Part shown: one piece after another, positions 9,202-17,630 of the stretch
Numbering within the stretch: position 1 is the first letter of the stretch
Layout: the number at the start of each line of letters is the position of its first letter
Source of the DNA: Candidatus Aquidulcis sp.
GTDB lineage: Bacteria > Chloroflexota > Anaerolineae > Anaerolineales > UBA4823
Direction of reading: 5' to 3'
Assembly: GCA_020723385.1 (NCBI GenBank)
Contig: DYIZ01000015.1
Location: 1-63,091 of the forward strand
Length of the DNA: 63,091 bases
Made by a program: the position numbers and the translations under genes
Notes under the pieces: generated by a model
Seen by the model: only the letters and a program-made list of their open reading frames with translations
Told to the model about the DNA's origin: nothing
Databases searched by the model: none

Positions 9202-10887
9202 TTGTCATCGCATGTTGCCGTCGAATGCCTGGATTGTGGGTATCAGGCGCCCTATTTCCCAACCTCCTATTCCTGCCCGCGCTGCGGCAGCCAATGGCGC
9301 GAAGCCCGCTATGACTTCGATTCCATCGGGAAGACACTGCCCTCCTTGTTACCCGGACGCCCCCTTGATTTGTGGCGCTACCGCGAGCTGCTTCCCGTTC
9401 AGGGGCCGAATCCCATTATCTCTTTAGGAGAAGGCGGCACCCCGCTGATCCACGCCGCCAATTTGGGGATGATGTTAGGCTGCCCGCACATTTACATCAA
9501 AGACGAGCGCCAGGGACCTACGGCATCATTCAAAGACCGGCAAGCATCGGTCAGCATCGCTGCCCTCAAAGAGGCCGGCATCACTGAGATCGTTCTGGCA
9601 TCCACCGGGAATGTCGCCATTGCCTATTCGGCCTACGCCGCGCGCGCTGGCATCAAGCTGTGGGCTTTCCTCACCAGCCTGGTCCCCGCCGAGAAAATGC
9701 GTGAGGTCGCCATTTACGGGACTCAGGTCGTTAAAGTGACCGCATCCTACGATCAGACGAAACAGGTTGCAGCGGAGTTTGCCCGCCAGCGCAATCTCTA
9801 CCTGGAGCGCGGCTCACGCTCAATCCCCTCCGTCGAGGCGATGAAGACCATCGCCTTTGAAATATCCGAGCAATTGACTGCCACCTTAGGCCCGCTGCCC
9901 AACCATAATGCTGTCCCGGCGGCGCGCTGGCGAGCGCCCGATTGGTACTTCCAATCCGTGAGCGGCGGGCTTGGGCCGCACGGGGTGTCGAAAGGCTTCG
10001 ATGAGCTGCACCGTATGGGGTGGATCGAACGCGTCCCGGCCATGGCCAACATCCAGGCCGAAGGCTGCGCCCCGATGGTTCACGCCTGGAAACAAAATCT
10101 CGCCGAAGCTGAACCCATTCGCTCGCCGCGCACGCTGATCGCCACACTGGCGACCGGCGACCCGGGCCGCACCTACACCCTCATCCGCCAGCGAATGCTC
10201 AACGGGAGCAATGGCGTTTTCGAAAGCGCCACCGACGAGGAAGCTTACCGCGCCATGCATATCCTGGCAAAAATGGAAGGGATTTCTTGTGAGCCGGCTG
10301 CCGCCGTTTCCTTTGCGGGTCTCATCAAAATGGTGCGCGCCGGGCAGATCAAATCATCCGACGTGATCGTCGTGAACTGCACCGGGCATACCATGCCCAT
10401 CGAGAAGATGATCCTTGGCGAAGGGTGGGCACGCGATGTTGTTGTACCGACCGAAGCGCTCAAAGACAAGCCCGAGGAGGGCTTGCTGTCCGCGTTGAGC
10501 CGCGTGACTGCCGAGCGCTACCCGCGCGTTGCCATCGTAGACGACACACCCGACGCGCGGCGGTTGATCCGGCGCATCCTCCAATCCCAGGGGGATTACA
10601 CCCTCTACGAAGCCAGCAATGGGAAGGAAGCCATCGAGCTGGCGCAGCGCGAACTGCCCGATCTCATCATCCTGGATTTGATGATGCCGGAGATAGATGG
10701 CTTCTCGGTGCTCGATGCGCTCAAAGATAACCCCCAGACTGCACCCATCCCGGTGATTGTGGTCACCGCGAAGGAATTGACTCCCGAGGAGAAGTCCCGC
10801 CTGCAAGGCCGAATCCACACATTGATGCAGAAAGGGGAATTCATGAACGACGAGCTTGCCGACGAAGTCCGCGCCCTGCTAAAATGA
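9202..10887 (+). CDS. Threonine-synthase-like PLP enzyme fused to a C-terminal receiver domain
   Basis: 561 residues from TTG 9202, chosen because GGAGG at 9190-9194 is seven bases upstream, while the in-frame GTG 9154 lies inside a hairpin and ATG 9178 has no clear ribosome-binding site. Residues about 1-430 are a fold-type II PLP enzyme of the threonine synthase group: an N-terminal four-Cys zinc ribbon (CLDCG and CPRCG), GEGGTPL, and the PLP lysine Lys111 in ASFKDRQ. Threonine synthase converts O-phosphohomoserine to threonine. Residues about 440-561 are a complete CheY-like receiver: VAIVDD acidic pair, phospho-acceptor Asp492 in ILDLMMP, and VVTAKE. A receiver attached to an amino-acid enzyme is very unusual and suggests that phosphorylation by the upstream kinase controls catalysis. 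The EamA gene overlaps its stop by four bases. The enzyme might use another substrate; the fusion itself is plain in the sequence. Confidence 0.88.
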   Translation: MSSHVAVECLDCGYQAPYFPTSYSCPRCGSQWREARYDFDSIGKTLPSLLPGRPLDLWRYRELLPVQGPNPIISLGEGGTPLIHAANLGMMLGCPHIYIKDERQGPTASFKDRQASVSIAALKEAGITEIVLASTGNVAIAYSAYAARAGIKLWAFLTSLVPAEKMREVAIYGTQVVKVTASYDQTKQVAAEFARQRNLYLERGSRSIPSVEAMKTIAFEISEQLTATLGPLPNHNAVPAARWRAPDWYFQSVSGGLGPHGVSKGFDELHRMGWIERVPAMANIQAEGCAPMVHAWKQNLAEAEPIRSPRTLIATLATGDPGRTYTLIRQRMLNGSNGVFESATDEEAYRAMHILAKMEGISCEPAAAVSFAGLIKMVRAGQIKSSDVIVVNCTGHTMPIEKMILGEGWARDVVVPTEALKDKPEEGLLSALSRVTAERYPRVAIVDDTPDARRLIRRILQSQGDYTLYEASNGKEAIELAQRELPDLIILDLMMPEIDGFSVLDALKDNPQTAPIPVIVVTAKELTPEEKSRLQGRIHTLMQKGEFMNDELADEVRALLK

Positions 10888-11831
10888 CATCTCTCATGCG
10901 CCAGCAGATGCGAGGACTGCCCGCGGCCCTCGCATCCCCGCTCTTTCTTGGCCTTGCCCCCGTCTTCGGCAAATTAGCCATCAACCACGGCTTGCCGCCG
11001 TTGTTTGTGGTCGCACTGCGCACCTTGCTGGCAGCGTTATTGTTCCTGCTCGTCATGTTGCTCTTCCGCAGGCAGTTCTTGTTCATTTTTCCGGCAGGTT
11101 TGCTCGGCTGTTTGATCGCCGGGTGGATCAACGGCATGGGATCGCTGCTGTACTACAGCGCGTTGGGACGTATTGACGCCAGCCTGGGCCAGATCGTTTA
11201 TTCGCTATACCCCTTGTTTGTGGCTCTATGGTTGTGGCTCGACCGTCAGCCCCCCAGCCGGCTGACCATCCTCCGGTTGATGCTGATCCCGCCGGCGCTG
11301 GTGCTGCTGACCCTCTCCGGGCAGGATCACGTTGACATGATCGGCGTTTTGATGATGCTGGCGGCGTCTATGCTGTACGCGCTGCATCTGCCCATCAACC
11401 AGCGTGTGCTTTACGAAATGCCCGCCCCCACCGTGACAGCCTACACTTTATTGGCAATGAGCGCCACGGTGATGCCGGTCTTGTTCTTCACCAAATTTTC
11501 GACCGCCCCCGAAACGATCAGTTGGCTGGGGCTGCTCGGCCTGACTGCGGTGATGTTCCTGTCGAGGCTGACCCTCTTCCTGGGGGTCAAACACTTCGGC
11601 GGATTGCAAACATCTTTGCTCGGCCTGGTGGAGTTGTTGGTAACGATCAGCTTTTCACACCTGATCCTGGGTGAACGGCTGCAACCGATCCAATGGGCGG
11701 GCGTTTTGTTACTGGTGATCTGCCTGGCGCTGACCATGTTCGAAAAACCCCGCCCCAAGCAGAGCGCCGGGGGCTGGTTGAGCTGGATTCGCCCCCCGGT
11801 ACCGCAAGATCTCGCCTGGCCGCGCGATTGA
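10884..11831 (+). CDS. EamA/DMT-family membrane transporter
   Basis: 315 residues with about ten hydrophobic helices in two repeats, as in the drug/metabolite transporter (EamA) superfamily. Recognisable pieces are the N-terminal half ending in LGRIDASLGQIVYSLYPLF and the second half with FGGLQTSLLGLVELLVT and LGERLQPIQWAGVLLLV. Members export amino acids, nucleobases or other metabolites. The ATG at 10884 overlaps the TGA of the threonine-synthase/receiver gene in the form ATGA, so the two are almost certainly translated together. This makes an amino acid or related metabolite a reasonable guess for the substrate. A 14-bp hairpin follows ten bases after the stop. Confidence 0.85.
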   Translation: MTSLMRQQMRGLPAALASPLFLGLAPVFGKLAINHGLPPLFVVALRTLLAALLFLLVMLLFRRQFLFIFPAGLLGCLIAGWINGMGSLLYYSALGRIDASLGQIVYSLYPLFVALWLWLDRQPPSRLTILRLMLIPPALVLLTLSGQDHVDMIGVLMMLAASMLYALHLPINQRVLYEMPAPTVTAYTLLAMSATVMPVLFFTKFSTAPETISWLGLLGLTAVMFLSRLTLFLGVKHFGGLQTSLLGLVELLVTISFSHLILGERLQPIQWAGVLLLVICLALTMFEKPRPKQSAGGWLSWIRPPVPQDLAWPRD

Positions 11832-11840
11832 TTCTTCGAT

Positions 11841-11875
11841 CAGACTCCCGGAGTATTTGAAACTCCGGGAGTCTG
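11841..11875 (+). terminator. Perfect 14-bp hairpin after the EamA gene
   Basis: Arms 11841-11854 (CAGACTCCCGGAGT) and 11862-11875 pair perfectly round a seven-base loop ATTTGAA. No U-tract follows. It shares a skeleton with the hairpin at 53664-53696, with compensating base changes in both arms (see findings), so it may belong to a dispersed family rather than be a simple terminator. Confidence 0.6.
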
Positions 11876-11938
11876 GTTACCGGCGACGATTTTTGCCGCG
11901 TCTCTCAAAATAGTCTCAATAAAACAGGAAACACTGCT

Positions 11939-12904
11939 ATGAAGACCCTCCCCCGCCTCAAATTCGCTCATCTGCCCACGCCGGTCGAGGCTATGCCGCG
12001 TCTTTCCGCGGCGCTCGGTGGGCCGGCCCTGCTCGTCAAGCGCGACGACCAGACCGGCCTGGCCCTGGGCGGCAATAAAACCCGCAAACTGGAATTTCTG
12101 ATGGCCGAAGCCCAGGCCAACGGCGCGCACACCGTCATCACCGCCGGCGCGATCCAATCCAACCACTGCCGCCAGACGGCTGCGGCGGCGGCGCGCTTCG
12201 GGTTGGGATGCATTCTGGTTTTGGTAGGCGACCCGCCGGCGGCTGCGTCCGGCAACCTGCTGCTCGACGGGCTGCTCGGCGCGGAAATCGTGTGGACGAC
12301 GCGCCCTCAGCGGGATCAGGCTTTGAAGGAAACGTTCGATAAAGCCTGGGAGCAGGGCCGCAGGCCGTATCTGGTTCCGTATGGCGGATCGAACACCACC
12401 GGCGCGGCCGGGTACGTTGTTGCGATGCAGGAATTGATCGAGCAGGGGGCGCGGCCCGATTGGATTGTCTTCCCCTCGTCGTCGGGTGGGACTCAAGCGG
12501 GATTGGTCGTGGGAGCCAGGGTTTTCGGTTATTCTGGAAAGATTCTCGGCATCAGTGTGGATGAGCCAGAGACGGTATTATGCCAGCGGGTGGCTGCGCT
12601 GGCGACCGCTGCCGCTGATTTCCTCGGGGAGCCGGTCGCCTTCTCGGATGCCGAGATCCTCGTCAATGCGAGCTATCTCGGCGGCGGGTACGGCGTCATG
12701 GGGGATGCAGAACGCGAAGCGATCACGCTGTTCGCCCGCAACGAGGGCATCCTGCTCGATCCGGTGTATACAGGCCGCGCCGCGGCGGGTTTGATTGATC
12801 TCATTCGCACAGGATATTTCAAGCACAGTGAAACTGTGCTGTTCTGGCACACCGGCGGCGCGCCCGCCCTGTTTGCCGACCGGTATCGTGAAACGTTGGG
12901 ATGA
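11939..12904 (+). CDS. D-cysteine desulfhydrase / ACC-deaminase family PLP enzyme
   Basis: 321 residues, the usual length for this family. Motifs are KRDD near residue 34, GGNKTRKLEFL with the PLP lysine (Lys47 or Lys50), AGAIQSNHCRQTAAAAA, and SSGGTQAGL for phosphate binding. These match D-cysteine desulfhydrase (D-cysteine to pyruvate, sulfide and ammonia) and the related 1-aminocyclopropane-1-carboxylate deaminases. AGGAAA precedes the ATG. The gene is co-directional with the threonine-synthase/receiver fusion and EamA transporter but is separated from them by a hairpin and 107 bases, so it may be transcribed separately. The exact substrate cannot be fixed from sequence by eye. A 25-bp palindrome ends the transcription unit. 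Confidence 0.85.
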   Translation: MKTLPRLKFAHLPTPVEAMPRLSAALGGPALLVKRDDQTGLALGGNKTRKLEFLMAEAQANGAHTVITAGAIQSNHCRQTAAAAARFGLGCILVLVGDPPAAASGNLLLDGLLGAEIVWTTRPQRDQALKETFDKAWEQGRRPYLVPYGGSNTTGAAGYVVAMQELIEQGARPDWIVFPSSSGGTQAGLVVGARVFGYSGKILGISVDEPETVLCQRVAALATAAADFLGEPVAFSDAEILVNASYLGGGYGVMGDAEREAITLFARNEGILLDPVYTGRAAAGLIDLIRTGYFKHSETVLFWHTGGAPALFADRYRETLG

Positions 12905-12914
12905 ATGTAAATAT

Positions 12915-12969
12915 CCGAAAAACGGACATGCGGCTGATGGGTTGCATCAGCCGCATGTCCGTTTTTCGG
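12915..12969. terminator. Bidirectional terminator, perfect 25-bp stem
   Basis: Arms 12915-12939 and 12945-12969 are perfectly complementary over 25 bases round the loop GGTTG. Each strand ends in CGTTTTTCGG, giving a short U-run in both directions. It sits between convergent genes (stops at 12904 plus and 12977 minus), the standard place for a shared terminator. Confidence 0.85.
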
Positions 12970-12976
12970 CAACATC

Positions 12977-14704
12977 TTACCGCATCCCCAAAATCTCGTA
13001 CACTTCCAGCGGGGCGCGTTTGCCTTTGGCGATCACCGGCTCCACCATGCGGGCGTCCACCAAATCAATCACATGGGCGTAAGCCTCGGCGCTGATCAGG
13101 ATTTGCCCGCCGGAGGCGTTTTCCTGGATGCGCTTGGCGGTGTTGACGCAGTCGCCAATGGCGGTGTACTCGATCTTGTCTTGCGTGCCGATCAACCCGA
13201 GAACGGCCTCTCCAAAGGTGATACCCACGCCAAAGGAGAGATGGGCTTCGGCTGGCAAGGCTTTGTGCAATGCGTAGATCGCATCGCGAATGCCAAGAGC
13301 GGTTTTGACTGCCCGCAGGGTGTGATCGGGCTGGGGAATGGGGGCATTGAACCAGGCCATGATGGCATCGCCCATGAACTTGTCAATCGTTCCCTGCTGT
13401 TCGAGCACTGCGTCGGCGGCAGCGGCCAGATACCGGTTGAGGATAGACACGAGCTTTTCCGGGCTGATCGTCTCGCTGAAGCTGGTGAAACCGCGCACAT
13501 CTGCGAAGAGGGTGGTGATGGCTGTGCGTTTACCGCCCAGTTGCAATTGGTCAGGGTCCATCCCTTCGATGACATCAATCACAGCCGGCGATACCATGCG
13601 GCCGAATAGTTTCCGTGTTGCTTCCAGCCGTCGCTTTTCGGTGAGATCATCCAGCACGATCGCCACACCCTGGGTATTGTGCGAGGCGTCTTTGAGCGGG
13701 GAGAGATTCAGGCTCAGGTTTATCTGCCCCCGGTTGGGAAGCATAGGAGTGAACTCCAGGCCGACCATATTCTGATCGGTCTGGCGGACGATGTTGACAT
13801 GCCGGCTGAGGTCAACCGCAATCGGAGGCAAGATCTCAGAGATGGTGTGTCCCACCACGTCACACGCAGATTGCCCCAGGATTTCTTCTGTGGCCCGGTT
13901 GCACAACAAAATGTTATCCTCGATATCCGCAGTGATGACGCCGCTGGCGATAGAGGCGAACACATTATCCATCAGGTTTTTCAGCTCGGTGACTTCTGCC
14001 AGGGTGCGCCGCACCGATTCGAACAAGCGGGCATTCTCGATGGCGACCGCCGCCTGGTTGGCAAAAGCCGTCAGCAAATCGCGCTCGGCGGCGGTAAAGA
14101 TGCCCACCCGAATGCGGTTATCGGTGTACATCACACCCGTAATCTCGTCTTTCACCTTCAGCGGCACACATAGGATCGAGCGCAAATGATAGGCGATGAT
14201 GCTTTCCTGGCCGCCAAAGCGCGGGTCTTCCTGGGCGTTGGTCGTAAGCACCGGCAGGCCATCCTTGACAACCCGGTCAATCACCGTGCGGCTGATGGCA
14301 AACTCGGAGGCATTGATCGACTCCTGCTCCCAGTTGCGGGCGATGCGGGTGGTCATCAAATTGTTTTCGTCTCTCAGCATGAGGAAACCACGCTCGGCGC
14401 CCGTCAACCGGACGATGGTGTCCATCACGATGCGCAGCACCTCGTTCAACTCGAGGGACGAATTGACCACCTGGCCAATATCCGCCAGGGCTTTGAGGTT
14501 AGTGAACTGTTCTTCGAGCTTCACCACCTGGCGGCTGAGACGTCCCAGGCTGCCCGCGATCTGGTTCAATTCCTGCACGAACCCCGGGGGGAGGGCGTAC
14601 CCGCCGCGCAGCAGAATGTCTCGCATTTCATCCGCCATCTGGCCAAGACGCGTCAACTGTTGGCCGATATCAATGGTGATAGAGGTGGTCGACTCTTCGC
14701 TCAT
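12977..14704 (-). CDS. GAF-PAS class III adenylate/guanylate cyclase
   Basis: 575 residues. An N-terminal coiled coil is followed by a GAF domain (about 65-215, ending ENARLFESV), a PAS domain (about 240-370) and a class III cyclase catalytic domain (about 390-575). Metal-binding aspartates are Asp402 in LFADVRGF and Asp446 in GDAIMAWF. The purine-selecting lysine is in QDKIEYTAIGD, and the transition-state Asn-Arg pair is in NTAKRI. The Lys plus Asp combination points to ATP, hence cAMP, by analogy with known adenylate cyclases. No transmembrane helix is present. It lies 13 bases downstream of the transglutaminase gene on the same strand and is probably co-transcribed. An AG-rich ribosome-binding site precedes the ATG. 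Signal and downstream cAMP receptor are not visible in the window. Confidence 0.92.
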   Translation of the reverse strand: MSEESTTSITIDIGQQLTRLGQMADEMRDILLRGGYALPPGFVQELNQIAGSLGRLSRQVVKLEEQFTNLKALADIGQVVNSSLELNEVLRIVMDTIVRLTGAERGFLMLRDENNLMTTRIARNWEQESINASEFAISRTVIDRVVKDGLPVLTTNAQEDPRFGGQESIIAYHLRSILCVPLKVKDEITGVMYTDNRIRVGIFTAAERDLLTAFANQAAVAIENARLFESVRRTLAEVTELKNLMDNVFASIASGVITADIEDNILLCNRATEEILGQSACDVVGHTISEILPPIAVDLSRHVNIVRQTDQNMVGLEFTPMLPNRGQINLSLNLSPLKDASHNTQGVAIVLDDLTEKRRLEATRKLFGRMVSPAVIDVIEGMDPDQLQLGGKRTAITTLFADVRGFTSFSETISPEKLVSILNRYLAAAADAVLEQQGTIDKFMGDAIMAWFNAPIPQPDHTLRAVKTALGIRDAIYALHKALPAEAHLSFGVGITFGEAVLGLIGTQDKIEYTAIGDCVNTAKRIQENASGGQILISAEAYAHVIDLVDARMVEPVIAKGKRAPLEVYEILGMR

Positions 14705-14717
14705 GCAAATCCTCTTC

Positions 14718-17336
14718 CTATGGTGATGTTTCGATCTGTGTACTTTGCGGCGGTTTAAATGGCTTTTGTATACGAGCCAGGAATCGTTTGAACAAGGCCA
14801 GATAAGAGTCCTGTCTTATCCAAAGAGCGGCGATATGAGTGGATTTAATGTCAGCTCGATGCTGGCCATACACGGTAGCCTGGTATTCGTCGAGCAGCAA
14901 TTGAATTGCGGGCCGGGCTTGAGGCAGCAACCGGATCAATTCGGCTGCCCGTTCTGCCGGGGTGTCCATAATTGCCGGTTTTTTGCCGAGGCGGTTCAAC
15001 GCTCGGTTGATTTCAAGGTATGACCGCGACAAGGATGACAGCGTCGAATAGTAAGCCCATTTCTGCAAGAATTTCGGCGGTTGTAAACCCAACCGGCGCA
15101 TCAATTGCTCTAATTGTACCGGTAATGGCGGTAGTTGTCTAAGGGAATTTCGCCATCTTTCGAAAATCGTAAGGGATTTGCGCCGCCCGCCACCTGCGGG
15201 CACGCCTCCGAGTGGATGCTCACGCGTGTAGTCCGCCCATCGCCGGACGAATTCCGGGGGGTGGATGCCTCGCCGAGTCAGCCAGGCTGCCAGCCAGTTC
15301 GGCAAGGCGGAATGCAAACTGGAAACGAGCAGGACTGCGCCAACTACCAGCGCCGATAGGCCGTACAATACGAAGGCCATATCGAGTGTTCCGCCAGCGC
15401 CCGAGGGCGGCAGGTTGTTGCCGCTCGTGGCCGGGGTTGGGGTGGGTTCATCGGTCGGGAGGAGTTCGGCGGCATCGTCTATAACGGGTGTTTCTCTGAC
15501 GCTCTGCGCCGGGTCGGTGTTTGTGCCCAGGGGGCGAACGATAGCTCGTTCGGAGGCGGTCGGCTCGAACTCGATCCAGCCGATGCCGGGGAAATAGACT
15601 TCGGGCCAGGCGTGCGAATCGCGCTGTCTCACCACAAATGAGACCGTCCTTGCCCCGGGGATGTTACTTTCCTGGCCGCCCTGCCGCTCGCCGGAAAGGT
15701 AACCCACGGACAGACGGGCAGGTATGCCCAATGAGCGCAGCATCATCACTTCGGAGGAGGCGTAGAAATTGCAAAAACCCTGCCGGAGATCGAAGAGGAA
15801 CCAATCCAATTGCTCGCGGCCCTGCGGCACCTGAGGAATTGTTTTTGTGTAAGCGATATTATTGCGCAGGTAGCTGGTGACTGCTTCGACGATTTCGTAT
15901 GGAGTCTCATGGCCCGCGGCAATCTGCCGGGCCAGATCCCGCATCCGGGGGGTGATCTCACTCGGCACCTCGAGATATCGTTCGGTGATCCATTCGGGAT
16001 AATCCGTTCCGGCAGCCTTCAAATCTGCTACGGTCACGGTGCTGAGCGAGGCTTCGACTTGATATCGCTCATAAGCCCGCAGGTATGGATCAGCGTTGAC
16101 GGTGACGATTTCTTTTCCCCCCAGATCGGTCTGCACCATCGTGATTGACGCCGGGCGGCTGACCCAAAGCGGCTGAGGGACGACGAACAAGGTGGTCAGG
16201 GCGTGATAGGGGATGAAAGTGAAAGTGGCGGTCGTCCGGTCGCCCTCAACCGGGGGAGGCAGCTTGAATTGGTTAGGTTTCGTACTCTGAATGATATCGT
16301 AATTGCTGACCCAGCGTTCGCCAGTGTATTCATCGTAGATGCGGGCGCGCCAGTAATAACGCAATCCCGAATAAGCCTCGACCGGCGCCTCAACGATCAT
16401 CACGATCGAATCATTCAGCACGGCCCCCCGCCCCAGGAACATATCCTCGCCGTAGATGCCGATGTCGGTCGTAACCGAAGGGCTGAGGGCGGCAAACAGA
16501 TAATCGTATCGGTCGCGAAGGTCGCGCAACGGCTCCATGATGAGGCGGTTGATATCTTCAGCCGTAGGAAGTGATTTAGCCGATACCGGGATGATCCAGG
16601 CCAGTACGACGATAATGGTCACGGCAGCAATGGCGAAACGGGTCAGATCATAACTGACATCCGGGGGCACATAGATGCCTTCGTTCTGCCAATGGTGTAC
16701 CTGTTTGAGATAGTTGATCCGGGCGACCAATAACAAGGCCAGGAACAGAAACACTGGAAGGTATAAAACCTGATAGGACAATGCAGAATTACAGAATATT
16801 CCGCTGTCGAAGGGAAATGGGCAATTGGCAAAGAAATGGATGATGAACAATGCAATGCCGGTCGGGACGACAATGCGCCAGGCGTGTGCATCACGAGTCA
16901 GGACAAAGCCGGCATGGACAGTCAATACCCAAAACAGGATAGCCATCGCCGTAACAAAGAAAATATTATCGGTAACGGCCTCTTGCTGGTAGATTTGGGC
17001 GCTGGTCGCCCCCAGTCGTCCGGCCAGGCTGGCGAGACGCTCCCGCCAGGAAATTCCGGCGCCCAAGGTCAGCCCAAGCTGCCAGGGGATGGCAAACAAA
17101 CCATAAACAGTCGCCATTAAAGCGGCTGTCCGCTTCGAGAAACGGCTGTATCCGAGCAATATCCCGAACACAATGCCAATGGCAGTCGTGGTCTGAACGA
17201 TGCTCAGATCATAAGTCCAGCGCGTGGCGGTCAACCTGGCTGCGGTAGTCTGCAAGGCTGCGAACAGCAGGAAAGCCGACAGGGGATCCCACCAACGATG
17301 CGGATGAGGGGTTTTAGATTTCGATGGATTCTGCAT
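14718..17336 (-). CDS. TgpA-like membrane transglutaminase-domain protein
   Basis: 872 residues. The N-terminal 260 residues hold several membrane helices. A large extracytoplasmic part then contains the transglutaminase-like core: Cys522 in RQGFCNFYASS, His575 in RDSHAWPEVYFPG, and the third position in GWIEFEPT, where Glu replaces the usual Asp. A Pro/Thr-rich linker, one more transmembrane helix near residue 660 and a cytoplasmic tail (about 690-872) of the DUF4129 type follow. This is the layout of TgpA/DUF3488 proteins, thought to act in cell-envelope processes as peptidase or acyltransferase. The cyclase gene follows 13 bases later. The reaction is not known for this group; Cys and His are intact, so activity is plausible. 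Confidence 0.88.
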   Translation of the reverse strand: MQNPSKSKTPHPHRWWDPLSAFLLFAALQTTAARLTATRWTYDLSIVQTTTAIGIVFGILLGYSRFSKRTAALMATVYGLFAIPWQLGLTLGAGISWRERLASLAGRLGATSAQIYQQEAVTDNIFFVTAMAILFWVLTVHAGFVLTRDAHAWRIVVPTGIALFIIHFFANCPFPFDSGIFCNSALSYQVLYLPVFLFLALLLVARINYLKQVHHWQNEGIYVPPDVSYDLTRFAIAAVTIIVVLAWIIPVSAKSLPTAEDINRLIMEPLRDLRDRYDYLFAALSPSVTTDIGIYGEDMFLGRGAVLNDSIVMIVEAPVEAYSGLRYYWRARIYDEYTGERWVSNYDIIQSTKPNQFKLPPPVEGDRTTATFTFIPYHALTTLFVVPQPLWVSRPASITMVQTDLGGKEIVTVNADPYLRAYERYQVEASLSTVTVADLKAAGTDYPEWITERYLEVPSEITPRMRDLARQIAAGHETPYEIVEAVTSYLRNNIAYTKTIPQVPQGREQLDWFLFDLRQGFCNFYASSEVMMLRSLGIPARLSVGYLSGERQGGQESNIPGARTVSFVVRQRDSHAWPEVYFPGIGWIEFEPTASERAIVRPLGTNTDPAQSVRETPVIDDAAELLPTDEPTPTPATSGNNLPPSGAGGTLDMAFVLYGLSALVVGAVLLVSSLHSALPNWLAAWLTRRGIHPPEFVRRWADYTREHPLGGVPAGGGRRKSLTIFERWRNSLRQLPPLPVQLEQLMRRLGLQPPKFLQKWAYYSTLSSLSRSYLEINRALNRLGKKPAIMDTPAERAAELIRLLPQARPAIQLLLDEYQATVYGQHRADIKSTHIAALWIRQDSYLALFKRFLARIQKPFKPPQSTQIETSP

Positions 17337-17630
17337 GGCGATGATACTCCCGTGACAACAACGACATGGATCGAATACATACGTTTATGTTACACGGGGG
17401 ATTGCTTGCAGGTTCAGTTTACCGCAGAAATAGCCGGTTGGGGAGCAAGATTAAGAGGTTCTAACGGAGGAGCTGCTGACCATTAACCGCTTATCTGCGG
17501 CCTGGCTGATCGAAAGACCCTAAAGGTTTCCCTTGACAGCCAAGACGGCAAGTAAGCAAACTCATTTGCCAGAAAAAGCGCCGATTCGCGGGAAAACCTT
17601 TAGGGTCTGGGCAAGACATTGCAAGGCTGG
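17337..17630. other. 294-bp gene-free stretch upstream of the transglutaminase gene
   Basis: No coding region is convincing here. The stretch separates the transglutaminase gene (start 17336, minus) from the surface-protein gene (end 17631, minus). It contains the long-range inverted repeat at 17515-17608 and otherwise ordinary sequence that should include the promoter of the transglutaminase-cyclase pair. I could not place a convincing -35/-10 pair. Confidence 0.5.
17515..17608. repeat. Long-range inverted repeat with 57-base spacer
   Basis: Left arm 17515-17532 (AGACCCTAAAGGTTTCCC) is the reverse complement of right arm 17590-17608 except for one extra A in the right arm. The 57-base spacer contains TTGACA directly after the left arm. 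The arms could be short terminal inverted repeats of a minimal element, or the stem of an RNA 3' structure for the gene ending at 17631 on the minus strand. Confidence 0.6.
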
